This document shows, piece by piece, positions 41,996 to 52,102 of a stretch of 64,000 nucleotides of DNA. The stretch's first letter is position 1, and each line of letters opens with the position of its first letter. A program made the position numbers and the translations under genes. The notes under the pieces were generated by a model, which saw only the letters and a program-made list of their open reading frames with translations, was not told where the DNA came from and made no database searches. The DNA is from Xanthomonas sacchari (GTDB taxonomy: Bacteria > Pseudomonadota > Gammaproteobacteria > Xanthomonadales > Xanthomonadaceae): assembly GCF_024266585.1 (NCBI RefSeq), contig NZ_CP100647.1, positions 3,205,001 through 3,269,000 on the forward strand. Reading direction: 5' to 3'.

Positions 41996-42260
41996 GGGAG
42001 ACTCCGGGGGCGCCGCAGAGAACCGGCAGGCGCAAAGAAGCCCCTATTGTGCGCCCTGCCGGGCCGCATGTCGAAAGCAGGTGAACGACACCGTTCAGGC
42101 GTGACCCGCTCCGCACTGCCGGACGCAGGCGCTGGCGGCCGGCCGCGCGAGGCCAGGCGCAGCAGCCCGCCGCGCCCAGGACAGCGCGCGGCGCGCAACA
42201 TGGCGGGCGTTTTGCCCGCGAATGACCGACAATGGGCGCCGATTTCCGAAAAGCTCCCCA

Positions 42261-42482
42261 ATGCAGACCATCGATCTCCAGCTAGAAAGCGACTACGTGG
42301 AACTCAAGCACCTGTTGAAACTGACCGGCCTGTGCGACAGCGGCGGCGCGGCCAAGGCCGTGATCAGCGAAGGCCAGGTGCGCGTGGACGGCGAGGTCGA
42401 ACTGCGCAAGGCCTGCAAGGTCCGCGCGGGCCAGGTGGTGCAGCTGGGCGAGGTGCAGGTGCAGGTGCTCGGCAAGGTATGA
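42261..42482 (+). CDS. Small S4-domain RNA-binding protein (YbcJ-like)
   Basis: 73 residues that are almost entirely one S4 domain: YVELKHLLKLTGLCDSGGAAKAVISEGQVRVDG and RAGQVVQLGE. YbcJ-type proteins are thought to bind RNA and are conserved in gamma-proteobacteria. The ATG at 42261 follows GAAAAGCTCCCC, with no strong purine ribosome site. It starts divergently from the DEAD helicase. Confidence 0.9.
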   Translation: MQTIDLQLESDYVELKHLLKLTGLCDSGGAAKAVISEGQVRVDGEVELRKACKVRAGQVVQLGEVQVQVLGKV

Positions 42483-42546
42483 CCGCCGGCGCAGCCGCCC
42501 CGCCACGCGCCGGCCAGCTGCGCTGCACGCCGCGGATTGCCGGGCG

Positions 42547-42900
42547 ATGCTGATCGCGCTCGGCATCCGCAACATCGCGCCGTCCGCGCAGGATCCGCAC
42601 CACGACGTGTACACGGCGCACCTCGATCCCGACGCGGCGCGGCCGTTCTGCCTGGGCCAGTCCATCGGCGGCGGACATGCCGAGCGCGGCGGCGCCATCC
42701 ACCTGGCGCTGGACGAACTGGAGGCCTGGCCCGGCGACTGGCGCCAGCACCTGCGCCATGCCGGCTGCGCATGGGCCACCGCCCCGATCGACGCGGCGCA
42801 GCGCTCCGGCGACCTGCAAAGCGCCCTCGCCCAGTGCGTCGCCGGTGCGGCAACGGCTGCATGCGACCTGAGGTTGCTGGGCCCAGGCTGCACGTTGTAG
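42547..42900 (+). CDS. Hypothetical protein, unknown
   Basis: 117 residues, 64 bp after the S4 gene on the same strand. Codons end in G/C in the proportion seen in confirmed genes, which argues for real coding. It has no signal peptide, TM helix or motif I recognise; several His and Cys residues (HHDVYTAHLD, HAERG) are notable. Its ribosome site is weak (GCCGGGCG). Alternative minus-strand frames over the same bases are Arg-rich and unlikely. Confidence 0.55.
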   Translation: MLIALGIRNIAPSAQDPHHDVYTAHLDPDAARPFCLGQSIGGGHAERGGAIHLALDELEAWPGDWRQHLRHAGCAWATAPIDAAQRSGDLQSALAQCVAGAATAACDLRLLGPGCTL

Positions 42901-42906
42901 TTGTGC

Positions 42907-42972
42907 GTAGGAGCGGCTTCAGCCGCGACAGGCGTTCCCGTTGAAGCCCGTCGCGGCTGAAGCCGCTCCTAC
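42907..42972. repeat. Palindromic REP-like element, perfect copy
   Basis: Perfect 23-bp inverted arms (42907-42929 and 42950-42972), containing GTAGGAGCGGCTTCAGCCGC at their outer end, surround a 20-bp loop. The element lies six bases after the hypothetical gene stop and before the convergent FAD-hydroxylase gene. It is the least mutated copy in the window. Confidence 0.85.
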
Positions 42973-43070
42973 AGAAACGCGCACAACGGGCTCGGCCCTG
43001 GCGACAACCGCCCCGCCGCACGCCGCATCGCATGCGCCGACGCGTTCCTCCTCTCGCCGCGCGCCTGTCT

Positions 43071-44258
43071 TCAGCGCGCCACCGCCGCCACCCGCTGGGT
43101 CAGGTGCGCCGCGATCGCCCGCTTGAACGGCGCGACCCGGTCGGCCACGCGCAGCGCCGCGCCGCGCAGGGCCCGCGCCGGCAGGCGGTCGTCGGTGTAC
43201 AGCGCGGCGATCGCATTGGTCGCCTCGTAGAGCGGCCGCGTGGCCAGGCGGTGCCCGCGCTGGTAGCCGGCCAGCAAGGCCGGCGCGGCGATGTCGCCGC
43301 CGCGCGCGACCGCGTCGTGCAGCGCGCGCGCCAGCCGCGCCTGGCTCTGCAGGCCGAAGTTGAACCCATGCGCGGTCACCGGATGCATGCCGACCGCGGC
43401 GTCGCCGATCAACGCATAGCGCTCGGCGACGAAGCGCTGCGCGTACACCGCCACCAGCGGATACGCCTGCGGCCGCAGCAGCGGCGTCATCGCGCCCAGG
43501 CGATGCTCGAAGCAGGCGCCGATCTCCGCCCCCAGCGCCGCCTCGTCCATCTCCAGCAGCGCCTGCGCGCGCTCCGGCGGCAGGGTCAGCACCGCCGAGG
43601 CCTCGTTGCCCTGCAGCGGCAGCAGGGCCATGGTCCGGCCGTAACCGAACCACTCCCAGGCGGTCTGATGGTGCGGACGTGCGTGGCGCACCCGGCACAC
43701 CACCATGGTGCGGCCGAAATCGCGCAGCTGCGCACCGATCCCGCTCATGCGCCGGGTGCTGGAGAAGCGGCTGTCGGCCGCCACCACCAGGCGCGCCGTC
43801 ACGCTGCGCCCGTCGGAGAGCTGCAGTTGCGCCTGGCGCGCGTCGCGGCGCAGCGCCTGCACCGAGACGCCGTCGAGCAGGCGCAGGCCGGGCTGGTCCT
43901 GCACCGCGGCGAACGCGGCGCGGCGGATCAGGTGATTGGGCACCAGCCAGCCGAGATCGCCGCGGCCGCCCTCGCCTGCCGCGAAGGTCAGCGCGAACGG
44001 CGAGGAGCCGTTCATCACCCGCGCATCGCGCAGCGGCGCGATCGCCTGCGGGTCGATCCGCGCCCACAGGTCCAGCCGCTCCAGCAGCGCGCGCGAGGCA
44101 TGGGTCAGGGCGATCTCGCGGCCGTCGAAGGCGGCCTCGGCCAACGCCGCGCGCGGCTGCGGCTCGATCAGCGCCAGCGACAGGCCGCTGCCGGCCAATG
44201 AGCGGGCGAAGCACAGGCCGGCAGGGCCGGCCCCGACGATGGCGATATCCACTTGCAT
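43071..44258 (-). CDS. UbiH/UbiF/VisC-family FAD hydroxylase
   Basis: 395 residues of the flavin-dependent aromatic hydroxylase family: IVGAGPAGLCFARSLA binds the FAD ADP part, then the DG-type block, and ALIGDAAVGMHPVTAHGFNFG is the typical UbiH-family second FAD motif. It likely introduces a hydroxyl on the ubiquinone ring (C5, C6 or C1; the position cannot be assigned here). Not next to other ubi genes in the window apart from distant ubiG. Confidence 0.9.
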   Translation of the reverse strand: MQVDIAIVGAGPAGLCFARSLAGSGLSLALIEPQPRAALAEAAFDGREIALTHASRALLERLDLWARIDPQAIAPLRDARVMNGSSPFALTFAAGEGGRGDLGWLVPNHLIRRAAFAAVQDQPGLRLLDGVSVQALRRDARQAQLQLSDGRSVTARLVVAADSRFSSTRRMSGIGAQLRDFGRTMVVCRVRHARPHHQTAWEWFGYGRTMALLPLQGNEASAVLTLPPERAQALLEMDEAALGAEIGACFEHRLGAMTPLLRPQAYPLVAVYAQRFVAERYALIGDAAVGMHPVTAHGFNFGLQSQARLARALHDAVARGGDIAAPALLAGYQRGHRLATRPLYEATNAIAALYTDDRLPARALRGAALRVADRVAPFKRAIAAHLTQRVAAVAR

Positions 44259-44357
44259 GCGGCGACTCCGTGATCGGACCCGCCCAGGATACGACCAGCG
44301 CGCACCGCGGCCTTGATCTGGATCAGCGCCGCGACGATCGGTCGCAGCCGGCGGCGC

Positions 44358-44747
44358 TCAGAACAACGCCCACACCAGTTGCAGGATCGCCCACAGCGAT
44401 ACCACCCACACCAGGCTGCGCACGTACGGCACGCCCGCCGCGTACAGCGGCACGTAGGCGACCCGCGCCCAGAAGTAGATCTGCGCCGACAGCGCGGTGT
44501 GCGCATCGCCCTTGCCCAGCGCCGCCACCGCCACCGCCGCGGCGGCGAAGAACGGGAAGGTCTCCAGGAAGTTGCGCAGCGCGCGGTCCAGGCGCCCGGC
44601 CACGCCGGCCGGCGGCGGCTGCGGCGCATCGCGCGCGCCGGCGTTCCACTTCAAGCCGCGCTGCGCGGTGACGAAGGCGGAAGCGAGCAGCAATTGCGCG
44701 ATCCCGAGCAGGATCGCCCAGGCCAGCATGCGGATTTCGATGGGCAT
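44358..44747 (-). CDS. MAPEG family membrane protein
   Basis: 129 residues, four membrane helices. RNFLETFPFFAAAAVAVA and YFWARVAYVPLYAAGVPYVRSLVW are the MAPEG signatures. Eukaryotic relatives are glutathione-dependent eicosanoid enzymes; in bacteria function is mostly unknown. It is co-directional with the FAD hydroxylase but separated by 100 bp. Confidence 0.88.
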   Translation of the reverse strand: MPIEIRMLAWAILLGIAQLLLASAFVTAQRGLKWNAGARDAPQPPPAGVAGRLDRALRNFLETFPFFAAAAVAVAALGKGDAHTALSAQIYFWARVAYVPLYAAGVPYVRSLVWVVSLWAILQLVWALF

Positions 44748-44790
44748 CGGAGTTTCGCCGGGAAAGGGAGGACGGCGCGCAGCATGCCGC

Positions 44791-45399
44791 TCAATCGGGC
44801 ATGGCGACGTGATAGCCGACCAGGCGCCAGGTCTTGTCCTCGTCCAGCCGCAACGACACCAGCTCGCGCACCGGCTGCGGCGCGTTGGCGAAGCGGCTGG
44901 GGAAGCTGATGTTGACGTAGGTGCCCGGCGGCACCTGCGAGCCGGCGGCGTACTGCACCCGCGCCACGCTGGCGACGCCGCGGCCGAGCAGCGCGCCCAG
45001 CCGCGCCCGCGCGGCGTCGACTTCGCGCACGAACACCGCGCGCGTCACCGCCTTCTTCGCCACCGCCGAGGCGCCGTCCCACAGTTCGCCGGTGCGCCCG
45101 GCATCGACCAGTTGCGCGGCGCGCAGCCCGGCCTGGGCCATCTGCGCATCCTGCTTGGCCAGCGGCCCGGGCGCGGGCGCGGCGGCGCCGGCATGGCGCG
45201 GTGCCGGTTTCGGCACGGCCGCGGGCGCGGCAGGCGGCGTGGCGGACGAGGTGGCAGGCGGCGCGGACGCGGCGGCAGGCGGCGCAGGCGCAGGCGCAGT
45301 GGACGGCGCCGGTGCGGCGGTCTGCGCAGAAGCGGCGCCGGCAATCAGCGCCAACAGGACGACGGGCAGGCGAAACGGGACGGACGTGGACAAGGACAT
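44791..45399 (-). CDS. Secreted DUF4019-like protein with Pro/Ala linker
   Basis: 202 residues. Signal peptide (about 1-25, VLLALIAGAASAQ), an Ala/Pro-rich linker (26-75), then a C-terminal domain (about 80-202) resembling DUF4019: AGLRAAQLVDAGRTGELWDGAS, YVNISFPSRFANAPQPVRELVSLRLDEDKTWRLVGYHV. These are periplasmic proteins of unknown role. Confidence 0.8.
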   Translation of the reverse strand: MSLSTSVPFRLPVVLLALIAGAASAQTAAPAPSTAPAPAPPAAASAPPATSSATPPAAPAAVPKPAPRHAGAAAPAPGPLAKQDAQMAQAGLRAAQLVDAGRTGELWDGASAVAKKAVTRAVFVREVDAARARLGALLGRGVASVARVQYAAGSQVPPGTYVNISFPSRFANAPQPVRELVSLRLDEDKTWRLVGYHVAMPD

Positions 45400-45463
45400 C
45401 GCTCGGCAGCGGCGGTGGCGAGGCCGCAGTCTACGCCGTCGTCGCGGGCCAGCGCAGCGGCGC

Positions 45464-45724
45464 CTACGGCGCTTCCTCGCCAGGGACCGCCGCGGCCGGG
45501 GCGGCGTAGCGCTGGCGGTGCCAGGCGCGCCAACTGACCCACAGCGCCCAGGCGGTGGCCGCGAGCAGGCCGAACAGGCTCAGCAGCGAACCGGTCCGCG
45601 CCAGCCAGGGCGCATGCAGGCCGTTGGCGACGTGCAACAGCACTTCGGCGAGCACGAAGCCGCCCAGCGCCAGCAGCGCCGGGGGCAGATACAGCCGCAG
45701 CATCAAGCGGGTTCCGGCGGCCAT
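45464..45724 (-). CDS. Small two-helix membrane protein
   Basis: 86 residues from the second Met (ATG 45724), which has GGAG seven bases upstream; the first Met (45730) is too close to that site. Two hydrophobic helices (about 8-27 and 44-64) flank a short loop, with a C-terminal Pro/Glu tail. Function unknown. Confidence 0.65.
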   Translation of the reverse strand: MAAGTRLMLRLYLPPALLALGGFVLAEVLLHVANGLHAPWLARTGSLLSLFGLLAATAWALWVSWRAWHRQRYAAPAAAVPGEEAP

Positions 45725-45811
45725 GCGCATGCTCCGGGGAGGGTTGCCGCGGACGCTAGCGCCGCCTGGATGCCGGCCACGTGAACGGGTGCGGCAGGCC
45801 CCGGTTTCCGT

Positions 45812-46903
45812 TCAGGCGCCGGGCGAGGCCAGCGGCAGGGTCGCCACGTCGATCTCCGACAGCGGGCTTTCCATCGGGCAGGCCTGGTCCGGGAACCCGA
45901 AGCGCTGCTTGAGCGCCTGGCCGCAGGCGGTCAGGCTCTCCAGGTCCATGTCCTTCCTGGTCTTGCACTCCTGGTCGAAGGCGACCAGGAACGCATCCTT
46001 GCGCCGCACGAAGTCGTCGCCGCACTTGCGCAACTGCTTGATCCGCTCCAGGTCGTCCTGCACCGCGTTGGTGCCGTCCAGGCCGTACTGCTTGAGTTCG
46101 TCGCTGCTGAGCAGGCGCAGGCTGCGGTTGGGCACGGTCATCATCAGGTCGGCCACCGCCACCGCCACGCCGTTGCGCTCCAGGTAGTCCTTGACGTTGC
46201 CATAGACCTCCTGCAGCTCGCGGTTGAGTTCGGCGCGCGAGGTCGCGGTGGAACTGATCCGCATCATCCGGTGGATGCCGACCTTGCCGGAGATCAGCCG
46301 GTTGTCGCCGGCGGCCAGCACGAACACGCAGGCGCTGTGGCAGACCGAGCCTTCGCGCACCCACACGGTCCAGCCGGATTCGCCGATCGCGTCGCCGGCG
46401 CGGATCGCCGCCTCGACCTGGCCGCCGCTGGAATCCAGGTCGAGCACGCGCCTGCCGATGCCGGTCTGCCGGGCCACCTCGGCCAGACGCCGCACCAGCT
46501 CGGCGAAGCCGGCGTTGATCTTGCCGACATAGCGCACCCGCATCAGCCCGCGCTCGCGGCACGGCGCCAGCGCCGCTTCCACGGCAGGCCGATCGAGCCC
46601 GGCCAGCGGCTGGCCGTCGCCGGCCTCGGCGGCATAGTCGGTGTCGCAGCTGATGAAGGCCTCGCCGTTCTCCAGGGTAGCCTCGTCCCAGGCCTGCGGA
46701 TCGCGCTTGGGCGCGGCCGCAGGCGGCAGCGGCGCCGGCGGCGCGCCGATCGAGACCATGTGTTCGCCGTCGGCGGATGGGCTGTCGGCAACGGTCCGCG
46801 GCGCCGACGTCGGCTGCTGCCCGCACGCCATCAGGCCCAGGCAACACAGCGACAACCAGCAGAGTCTGAACGGAGCGGCCAAGCAGGGATCCAAGGCGAA
46901 CAC
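45812..46903 (-). CDS. ClpP-fold-like lipoprotein (COG3904-type)
   Basis: 363 residues from a GTG. A lipobox-like LGLMAC (C27) ends the signal, followed by a Pro-rich stretch. The core (about 120-260) resembles the ClpP/crotonase fold: RRVLDLDSSGGQVEAAIRAGDAI, then VCHSACVFVLAAGDNRLISGKVGIHRM, in the spacing of the oxyanion SSGG (158-161), a nucleophile candidate S190 and H211. This matches predicted periplasmic Clp-like proteins of the COG3904 kind. Whether it is a peptidase is unknown. Alternative starts (a TTG two codons on) exist. Confidence 0.75.
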   Translation of the reverse strand: MFALDPCLAAPFRLCWLSLCCLGLMACGQQPTSAPRTVADSPSADGEHMVSIGAPPAPLPPAAAPKRDPQAWDEATLENGEAFISCDTDYAAEAGDGQPLAGLDRPAVEAALAPCRERGLMRVRYVGKINAGFAELVRRLAEVARQTGIGRRVLDLDSSGGQVEAAIRAGDAIGESGWTVWVREGSVCHSACVFVLAAGDNRLISGKVGIHRMMRISSTATSRAELNRELQEVYGNVKDYLERNGVAVAVADLMMTVPNRSLRLLSSDELKQYGLDGTNAVQDDLERIKQLRKCGDDFVRRKDAFLVAFDQECKTRKDMDLESLTACGQALKQRFGFPDQACPMESPLSEIDVATLPLASPGA

Positions 46904-47064
46904 GAAAAAGGCGGGCGCCAGGCGCCTGTGGACCTAGTCTAGTGTGGCGGGGCGGAGCCGCCCCAACTGCGCCTAAACCGCGGGCACCACGGCCACGCGA
47001 CAGCGCCGGCATTGCTGTCCGAAAACGGCCAGTCCGCCGCACCTGGGCCGACTAGACTGGCGCC

Positions 47065-48533
47065 ATGCCTGCCCTCGCCGCCACCGACCACGCCCTCTAC
47101 GACCGCGCCCGCCAGTCGCGCGATGCGCGCTTCGACGGCGTGTTCTTCACCGCGGTGCGCAGCACCGGCATCTATTGCCGGCCGGTATGCCCGGCGCCGC
47201 CGCCCAAGCGCAGCAACGTGCGCTACTACCCGAGCGCGGCCGCGGCCGCTGCGGCCGGCTACCGGCCGTGCCTGCGCTGCCGCCCCGAGCTGTCGCCGGA
47301 GGCGCAGCAACACCTGGGCGAAGAGGTGGTGCGGCGCGCGCTGGCGCTGATCGCCGAGGGCGCGCTGCAGGACGCCAGCGTCGCCGCGCTGGCCGCCGAA
47401 CTGGGCATCAGCGCGCGCCAGTTGCAGCGCCTGTTCGTCGCCCAGCTTGGCGCCACGCCGGCGGCGGTGCACGCCACCCGGCGCCTGTTGCTGGCCAAGC
47501 AGTTGCTCACCGAGACCGCGTTGCCGATCACCCAGGTGGCGTTGGCCGCCGGCTTCAACAGCCTGCGCCGCTTCAACGCCGCCTTCCTCGACGGCTGCGG
47601 CATGCCGCCCTCGGCGATCCGCAAGCAGCGCGCCGACAGTCCCGGCGGCGACCTGGTGTTGCGCCTGGGCTACCGGCCGCCGCTGGACTTCCCGGCGATG
47701 CTGGCGTTCCTGCGCAAGCGCGCGATTCCCGGCATCGAACGCATCGGCGAGGCCAGCTACGAACGCGTGCTCGGCCCTTGCGAGGCCTCCACCCGCATCC
47801 GCGTCGAGGCCGACCCGCAGCGCCACGAACTGCGCCTGCACATCGCCGCGGCCGATCCGCGCGCCATCCCCGACATCGTGCGCCGGGTGCGCCGCGTGTT
47901 CGACCTGGACGCCGACCTGCGCGCGGTGCACGCCACGCTCGGCGACGATCCGCTGCTGGCGCGGTCCATCGCGCGGCGCCCCGGGCTGCGCGTGCCGGGC
48001 GGCTGGGACGGGTTCGAAGTGGCGGTGCGCGCGGTGCTCGGCCAGCAGGTCAGCGTGGCCGGCGCGGCGACCCTGGCCGCGCGCCTGGTCGATCGCCATG
48101 GCGCCGCGCGGCCCGGCCAGCCGCCGGGGCTGGACCGCGCCTTTCCGACCCCGCAGGCGCTGCGCGCCGCGCCACTGGAAGCGATCGGCCTGCCGCGCTC
48201 GCGCGCCGCGACGATCCGCGCGCTGGCGCAGGCGGTGCTGGACGGCCGCCTGTCGTTCCGCGCCGGCCAGCGCCTGGACGACTTCGTCGCCCACGCCATC
48301 ACGCTGCCCGGGATCGGCGCCTGGACCGCGCAGTACATCGCCCTGCGCGCGCTCGGCCAGCCCGACGCCTTCCCCGCCGGCGACCTGGTGCTGCAACGCA
48401 GGCTCGGCGCGGACGGCGCGCGCCTGAGCGAACGCGCCACCGAGGCACGCGCGCAGGCCTGGCGCCCCTGGCGCGCCTACGCGGTGCTGCACCTGTGGCA
48501 CCTGGCCAACGATCCTCCCGAGGAGACCCGCGC

Positions 48534-48537
<4 letters not shown>
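47065..48537 (+). CDS. Ada (N-terminal)-AlkA fusion DNA-alkylation repair protein
   Basis: 490 residues. The N-terminal Ada zinc domain (1-75) has C38, C42, C69 and C72, with C38 the methyl-acceptor. An AraC-type HTH follows (about 85-180, [39 protein letters not shown]). The C-terminal AlkA-like glycosylase (about 190-490) has the helix-hairpin-helix [18 protein letters not shown] and the catalytic-Asp region AFPAGDL. It thus joins methylphosphotriester sensing, transcription control and 3-methyladenine excision. The Ada O6-methyltransferase part is absent, supplied by the downstream Ogt. Confidence 0.94.
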
Positions 48538-49061
<524 letters not shown>

Positions 49062-49171
49062 GCGCCACGCCATGCGGCGGCCCCGCGGCGGCGGCGCGCA
49101 GCCCGCGCGCCGATGGGCGCGGCGGCGGCCCGTGTCTTCGCCACGTCACCGCGGCCCCGTATCATGCCGCG

Positions 49172-50437
49172 ATGATGTCCTCCGCCCTGCGCTCCACGCT
49201 CGTCTGCGCCACCCTGCTGCTCGGTGCCTGCGCCTCCGCCCCCTCCCCGGCTCCGCACGCGGCCGCTACGGCCAGCGCCGCCGCGCCGGCGGCATCCCCC
49301 ACGCCGGTGCTGCTGATTTCGATCGACGGCCTGCGCGCGGACATGCTCGATCGCGGCATCACCCCGAACCTGAGCCGCATGATCCACGACGGCGTGCGTG
49401 CGCAGTGGATGACGCCCTCCTACCCGTCGCTGACCTTCCCCAACCACTACACCATCGCCACCGGCCTGCGCCCGGACCATCACGGCATCGTCCACAACAG
49501 CATGCAGGACCCGCTGCTGGGTACGTTCCAGATCAGCGATCGCGCCGCGGTCGGCGACGGCCGCTGGTGGGGCGGCGAACCGATCTGGGTGAGTGCCGAG
49601 AAGGCCGGCCTGCACGCGGCGACCTGGGCCTGGCCGGGCAGCGAGGCGGCCATCCAGGGCGTGCGCCCCAGCCGCCAACAGGCCTTCGATGCGGATATGC
49701 CGCCGAACGCGCGGGTCGACCAGGTGCTGGGCTGGCTCGACGACGCCAGTGCGCCGCGCCCGCAGCTGCTGACGCTGTACTTCGAACAGGTGGACGAAGC
49801 CGGCCACGGCCACGGCCCGCAGTCGCCGCAGTACGCGCAGGCCATCGCCAGGATCGATGCCGCGATCGGGCATCTGCTCGACGGCCTGGCCCAGCGCGGC
49901 GAACTGGACCGGATCAACCTGGTGCTGGTGTCCGACCACGGCATGGCCGCGGTGCCGCCCAAGCAGGTGCTGGCGGTGGAGGACATGGTGTCGCCGGAGC
50001 AGGCCACGGTGATCAGCTACGGGCAGTCGGTCGGCATCGCCCCGCGTCCGGGCCAGGAGGCCGCGGCCGAGGCGCGGCTGCTCGGTGCGCATCCGCAATA
50101 CGACTGCTGGCGCAAGGGCGAGCTGCCGGCGCGCTGGCATTACGGCAGCAACCCGCGTATCCCGCCGATCGTGTGCCAGATGCACGAGGGCTGGGATGCG
50201 CTGCCGCGGGCGCGCATCGCCGGGAAGCCGCGCAGCCTGCGCGGTTCGCACGGCTACGACCCGGCGCTGCCGTCGATGCGCGCGGTGTTCGTCGCCCGCG
50301 GCCCGGCGTTCCGCCGCGGCGTCACCCTGGCGCCGATCGACAACGTCGACGTGTATCCGCTGCTGACCCGCCTGCTCGGCATCCCCGCCGCGCCCAACGA
50401 CGGCGACCCGCAGGCGCTGCTGCCGGCGCTGCGCTGA
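49172..50437 (+). CDS. NPP-type phosphodiesterase/nucleotide pyrophosphatase lipoprotein
   Basis: 421 residues. Lipobox LLGAC (C20) and an Ala/Pro linker, then an alkaline-phosphatase-superfamily fold: IDGLRADM (D52), nucleophile T88 in [19 protein letters not shown] and VSDHGMAAV. It closely resembles the structurally studied NPP of Xanthomonas, a nucleotide phosphodiesterase with zinc in both sites. The substrate in the cell is unknown. ATG at 49172 was chosen over an adjoining ATG. Confidence 0.94.
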   Translation: MMSSALRSTLVCATLLLGACASAPSPAPHAAATASAAAPAASPTPVLLISIDGLRADMLDRGITPNLSRMIHDGVRAQWMTPSYPSLTFPNHYTIATGLRPDHHGIVHNSMQDPLLGTFQISDRAAVGDGRWWGGEPIWVSAEKAGLHAATWAWPGSEAAIQGVRPSRQQAFDADMPPNARVDQVLGWLDDASAPRPQLLTLYFEQVDEAGHGHGPQSPQYAQAIARIDAAIGHLLDGLAQRGELDRINLVLVSDHGMAAVPPKQVLAVEDMVSPEQATVISYGQSVGIAPRPGQEAAAEARLLGAHPQYDCWRKGELPARWHYGSNPRIPPIVCQMHEGWDALPRARIAGKPRSLRGSHGYDPALPSMRAVFVARGPAFRRGVTLAPIDNVDVYPLLTRLLGIPAAPNDGDPQALLPALR

Positions 50438-50501
50438 GCGCCACGGCAACGGCGGCGGCGCACCGACGCCCGACCACGGCAACGCATGCGACAATTGCCG
50501 C

Positions 50502-51935
50502 ATGCACTCGCCCGATTCCGCGCAACCGCCCCGCCTTCGCCAGCGTCTGCGCCCGCTGATCTCGCAGGAGAGCTGGAAGCAGCGCGCCGTCCTGTGGGGC
50601 GGCGCGGTGGCGGTGGCGCTGGTGTCCATCGTCTTCGCCAAGGCCAGCGACGCCGCCTTCCACATGTTCCAGCGCATCACCGCGCATTCGCCGTGGTGGG
50701 CGCTGCTGCTGACCCCGGGCGTGTTCGCCCTGCTCGCCTGGCTGACCAACGGCGCGCTGCGTCCGACCCGCGGCAGCGGCATTCCGCAGGTGATCGCCGC
50801 GCTGGACCGTACCGACGACGGTTTCCGCCAGTCCAACCTGTCGCTGCGCGTGTCCGCCGGCAAGCTGATGTTGACCACCATGGCCCTGTTCGGCGGCGCC
50901 TCGATCGGCCGCGAGGGCCCGACCGTGCACGTCGGCGCCAGCCTGATGTACGTGCTCGGGCGCTGGTTCGGCTTCCGCGATGCGCGTCAGGCCAGCCATT
51001 TCCTGTTGGCCGGCGGCGCCGCCGGTATCGCCGCCGCGTTCAACACGCCGCTGGCCGGGGTGGTGTTCGCCATCGAGGAGCTGAGCGGGCGCTTCGAGCA
51101 TCACTTTTCCGGCACCCTGCTGACCGCGGTGATCGTCGGGGGCGTGATCTCGCTGGGCCTGCTCGGCGACTACACCTACTTCGGCCGGGTCGCCACCGCC
51201 GGCCTGCCGCTGGGCAAGGCGTGGCTGGCGATCCTGCTGTGCGGCGTGGTCGCCGGCCTGCTCGGCGGCGCCTTCTCCCGCATGGTGCTGCTCACCGTCG
51301 CCGGCAAGCCGCGCTGGCTGGGCGAGCTGCGCCGGCGGCAGCCGGTGCTGCTGGCCGCGCTGTGCGGCCTGGCGCTGGTGCTGCTGGGCCTGATCTTCGG
51401 CGCCGGCGCGTTCGGCACCGGCTACGAACAGGCGCGCAGCCTGGTGCAGGGGCACGCCAGCGTCGGCCACGAATTCGGCCTGATGAAGCTGCTGGCGAAC
51501 CTGGTGTCCTACGTGGCCGGCATTCCCGGCGGCCTGTTCTCGCCGGCCCTGGCGGTCGGCGCCGGGCTCGGCCACAACCTGGCGGTGCTGATGCCAGGCG
51601 TGGACCCGCGCATCTTCGTGCTGCTGGGCATGTGCGCCTATCTCACCGGGGTGACCCAGGCGCCGCTGACCTCGGCGGTGATCTCGCTGGAACTCACCGA
51701 CAGCAGCGACATGCTGTTGCCGATCCTGGCGACGGTGCTGATCGCCCGCGGCGCCTCGGCCCTGGTCTGCCGCACGCCGATCTATCGCGGCCTGGCCGAG
51801 CTGTTGCTGGTGGCACCGCCGCCGGCGCCCGCTCCGCCCGCCGAGGAGGACGCGCCGACCTCGCTGGTCGCCGACCTGGCCGGCAGCGGCCACGACGACC
51901 ACGACGACGGCCCCGCCGCGCCACGCCCGCACTGA
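50502..51935 (+). CDS. CLC-family chloride/proton antiporter
   Basis: 477 residues with about sixteen helices of the CLC fold. The pore motifs are GSGIP (91-95), GREGPT (external gating E138) and IPGGLFSPALAVG. E193 in NTPLAGVVFAIEEL matches the internal proton glutamate of E. coli ClcA, so this is an antiporter rather than a channel. The C-terminal tail (Pro/Glu, then HDDHDDGP) is unusual, without CBS domains. Acid tolerance is a likely role (inference). Confidence 0.92.
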   Translation: MHSPDSAQPPRLRQRLRPLISQESWKQRAVLWGGAVAVALVSIVFAKASDAAFHMFQRITAHSPWWALLLTPGVFALLAWLTNGALRPTRGSGIPQVIAALDRTDDGFRQSNLSLRVSAGKLMLTTMALFGGASIGREGPTVHVGASLMYVLGRWFGFRDARQASHFLLAGGAAGIAAAFNTPLAGVVFAIEELSGRFEHHFSGTLLTAVIVGGVISLGLLGDYTYFGRVATAGLPLGKAWLAILLCGVVAGLLGGAFSRMVLLTVAGKPRWLGELRRRQPVLLAALCGLALVLLGLIFGAGAFGTGYEQARSLVQGHASVGHEFGLMKLLANLVSYVAGIPGGLFSPALAVGAGLGHNLAVLMPGVDPRIFVLLGMCAYLTGVTQAPLTSAVISLELTDSSDMLLPILATVLIARGASALVCRTPIYRGLAELLLVAPPPAPAPPAEEDAPTSLVADLAGSGHDDHDDGPAAPRPH

Positions 51936-52057
51936 GCGGCCGTGCGGCCCGGATTACTGGCGCGATCGGGAAGCCCGTTCCGCTTCACCCGCTGCCGCCG
52001 CAAAGCCGTTCACCGGTGCCTCGCGGCGACCGCCAGCCATACACGCAGGCATAAAAA

Positions 52058-52079
52058 AACGCGGCGCAAGCGCCGCGTT
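52058..52079 (-). terminator. Intrinsic terminator downstream of bTHX gene
   Basis: AACGCGGCG, loop CAAG, CGCCGCGTT; on the minus strand the stem runs into a T-run (AAAAAAA on the plus strand at 52053-52059). It ends the bTHX transcript and lies opposite the CLC gene 3' end, though on the plus strand no T-run follows it. Confidence 0.82.
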
Positions 52080-52102
52080 CTTCGTCGCAACCGGTGGCTG
52101 GC

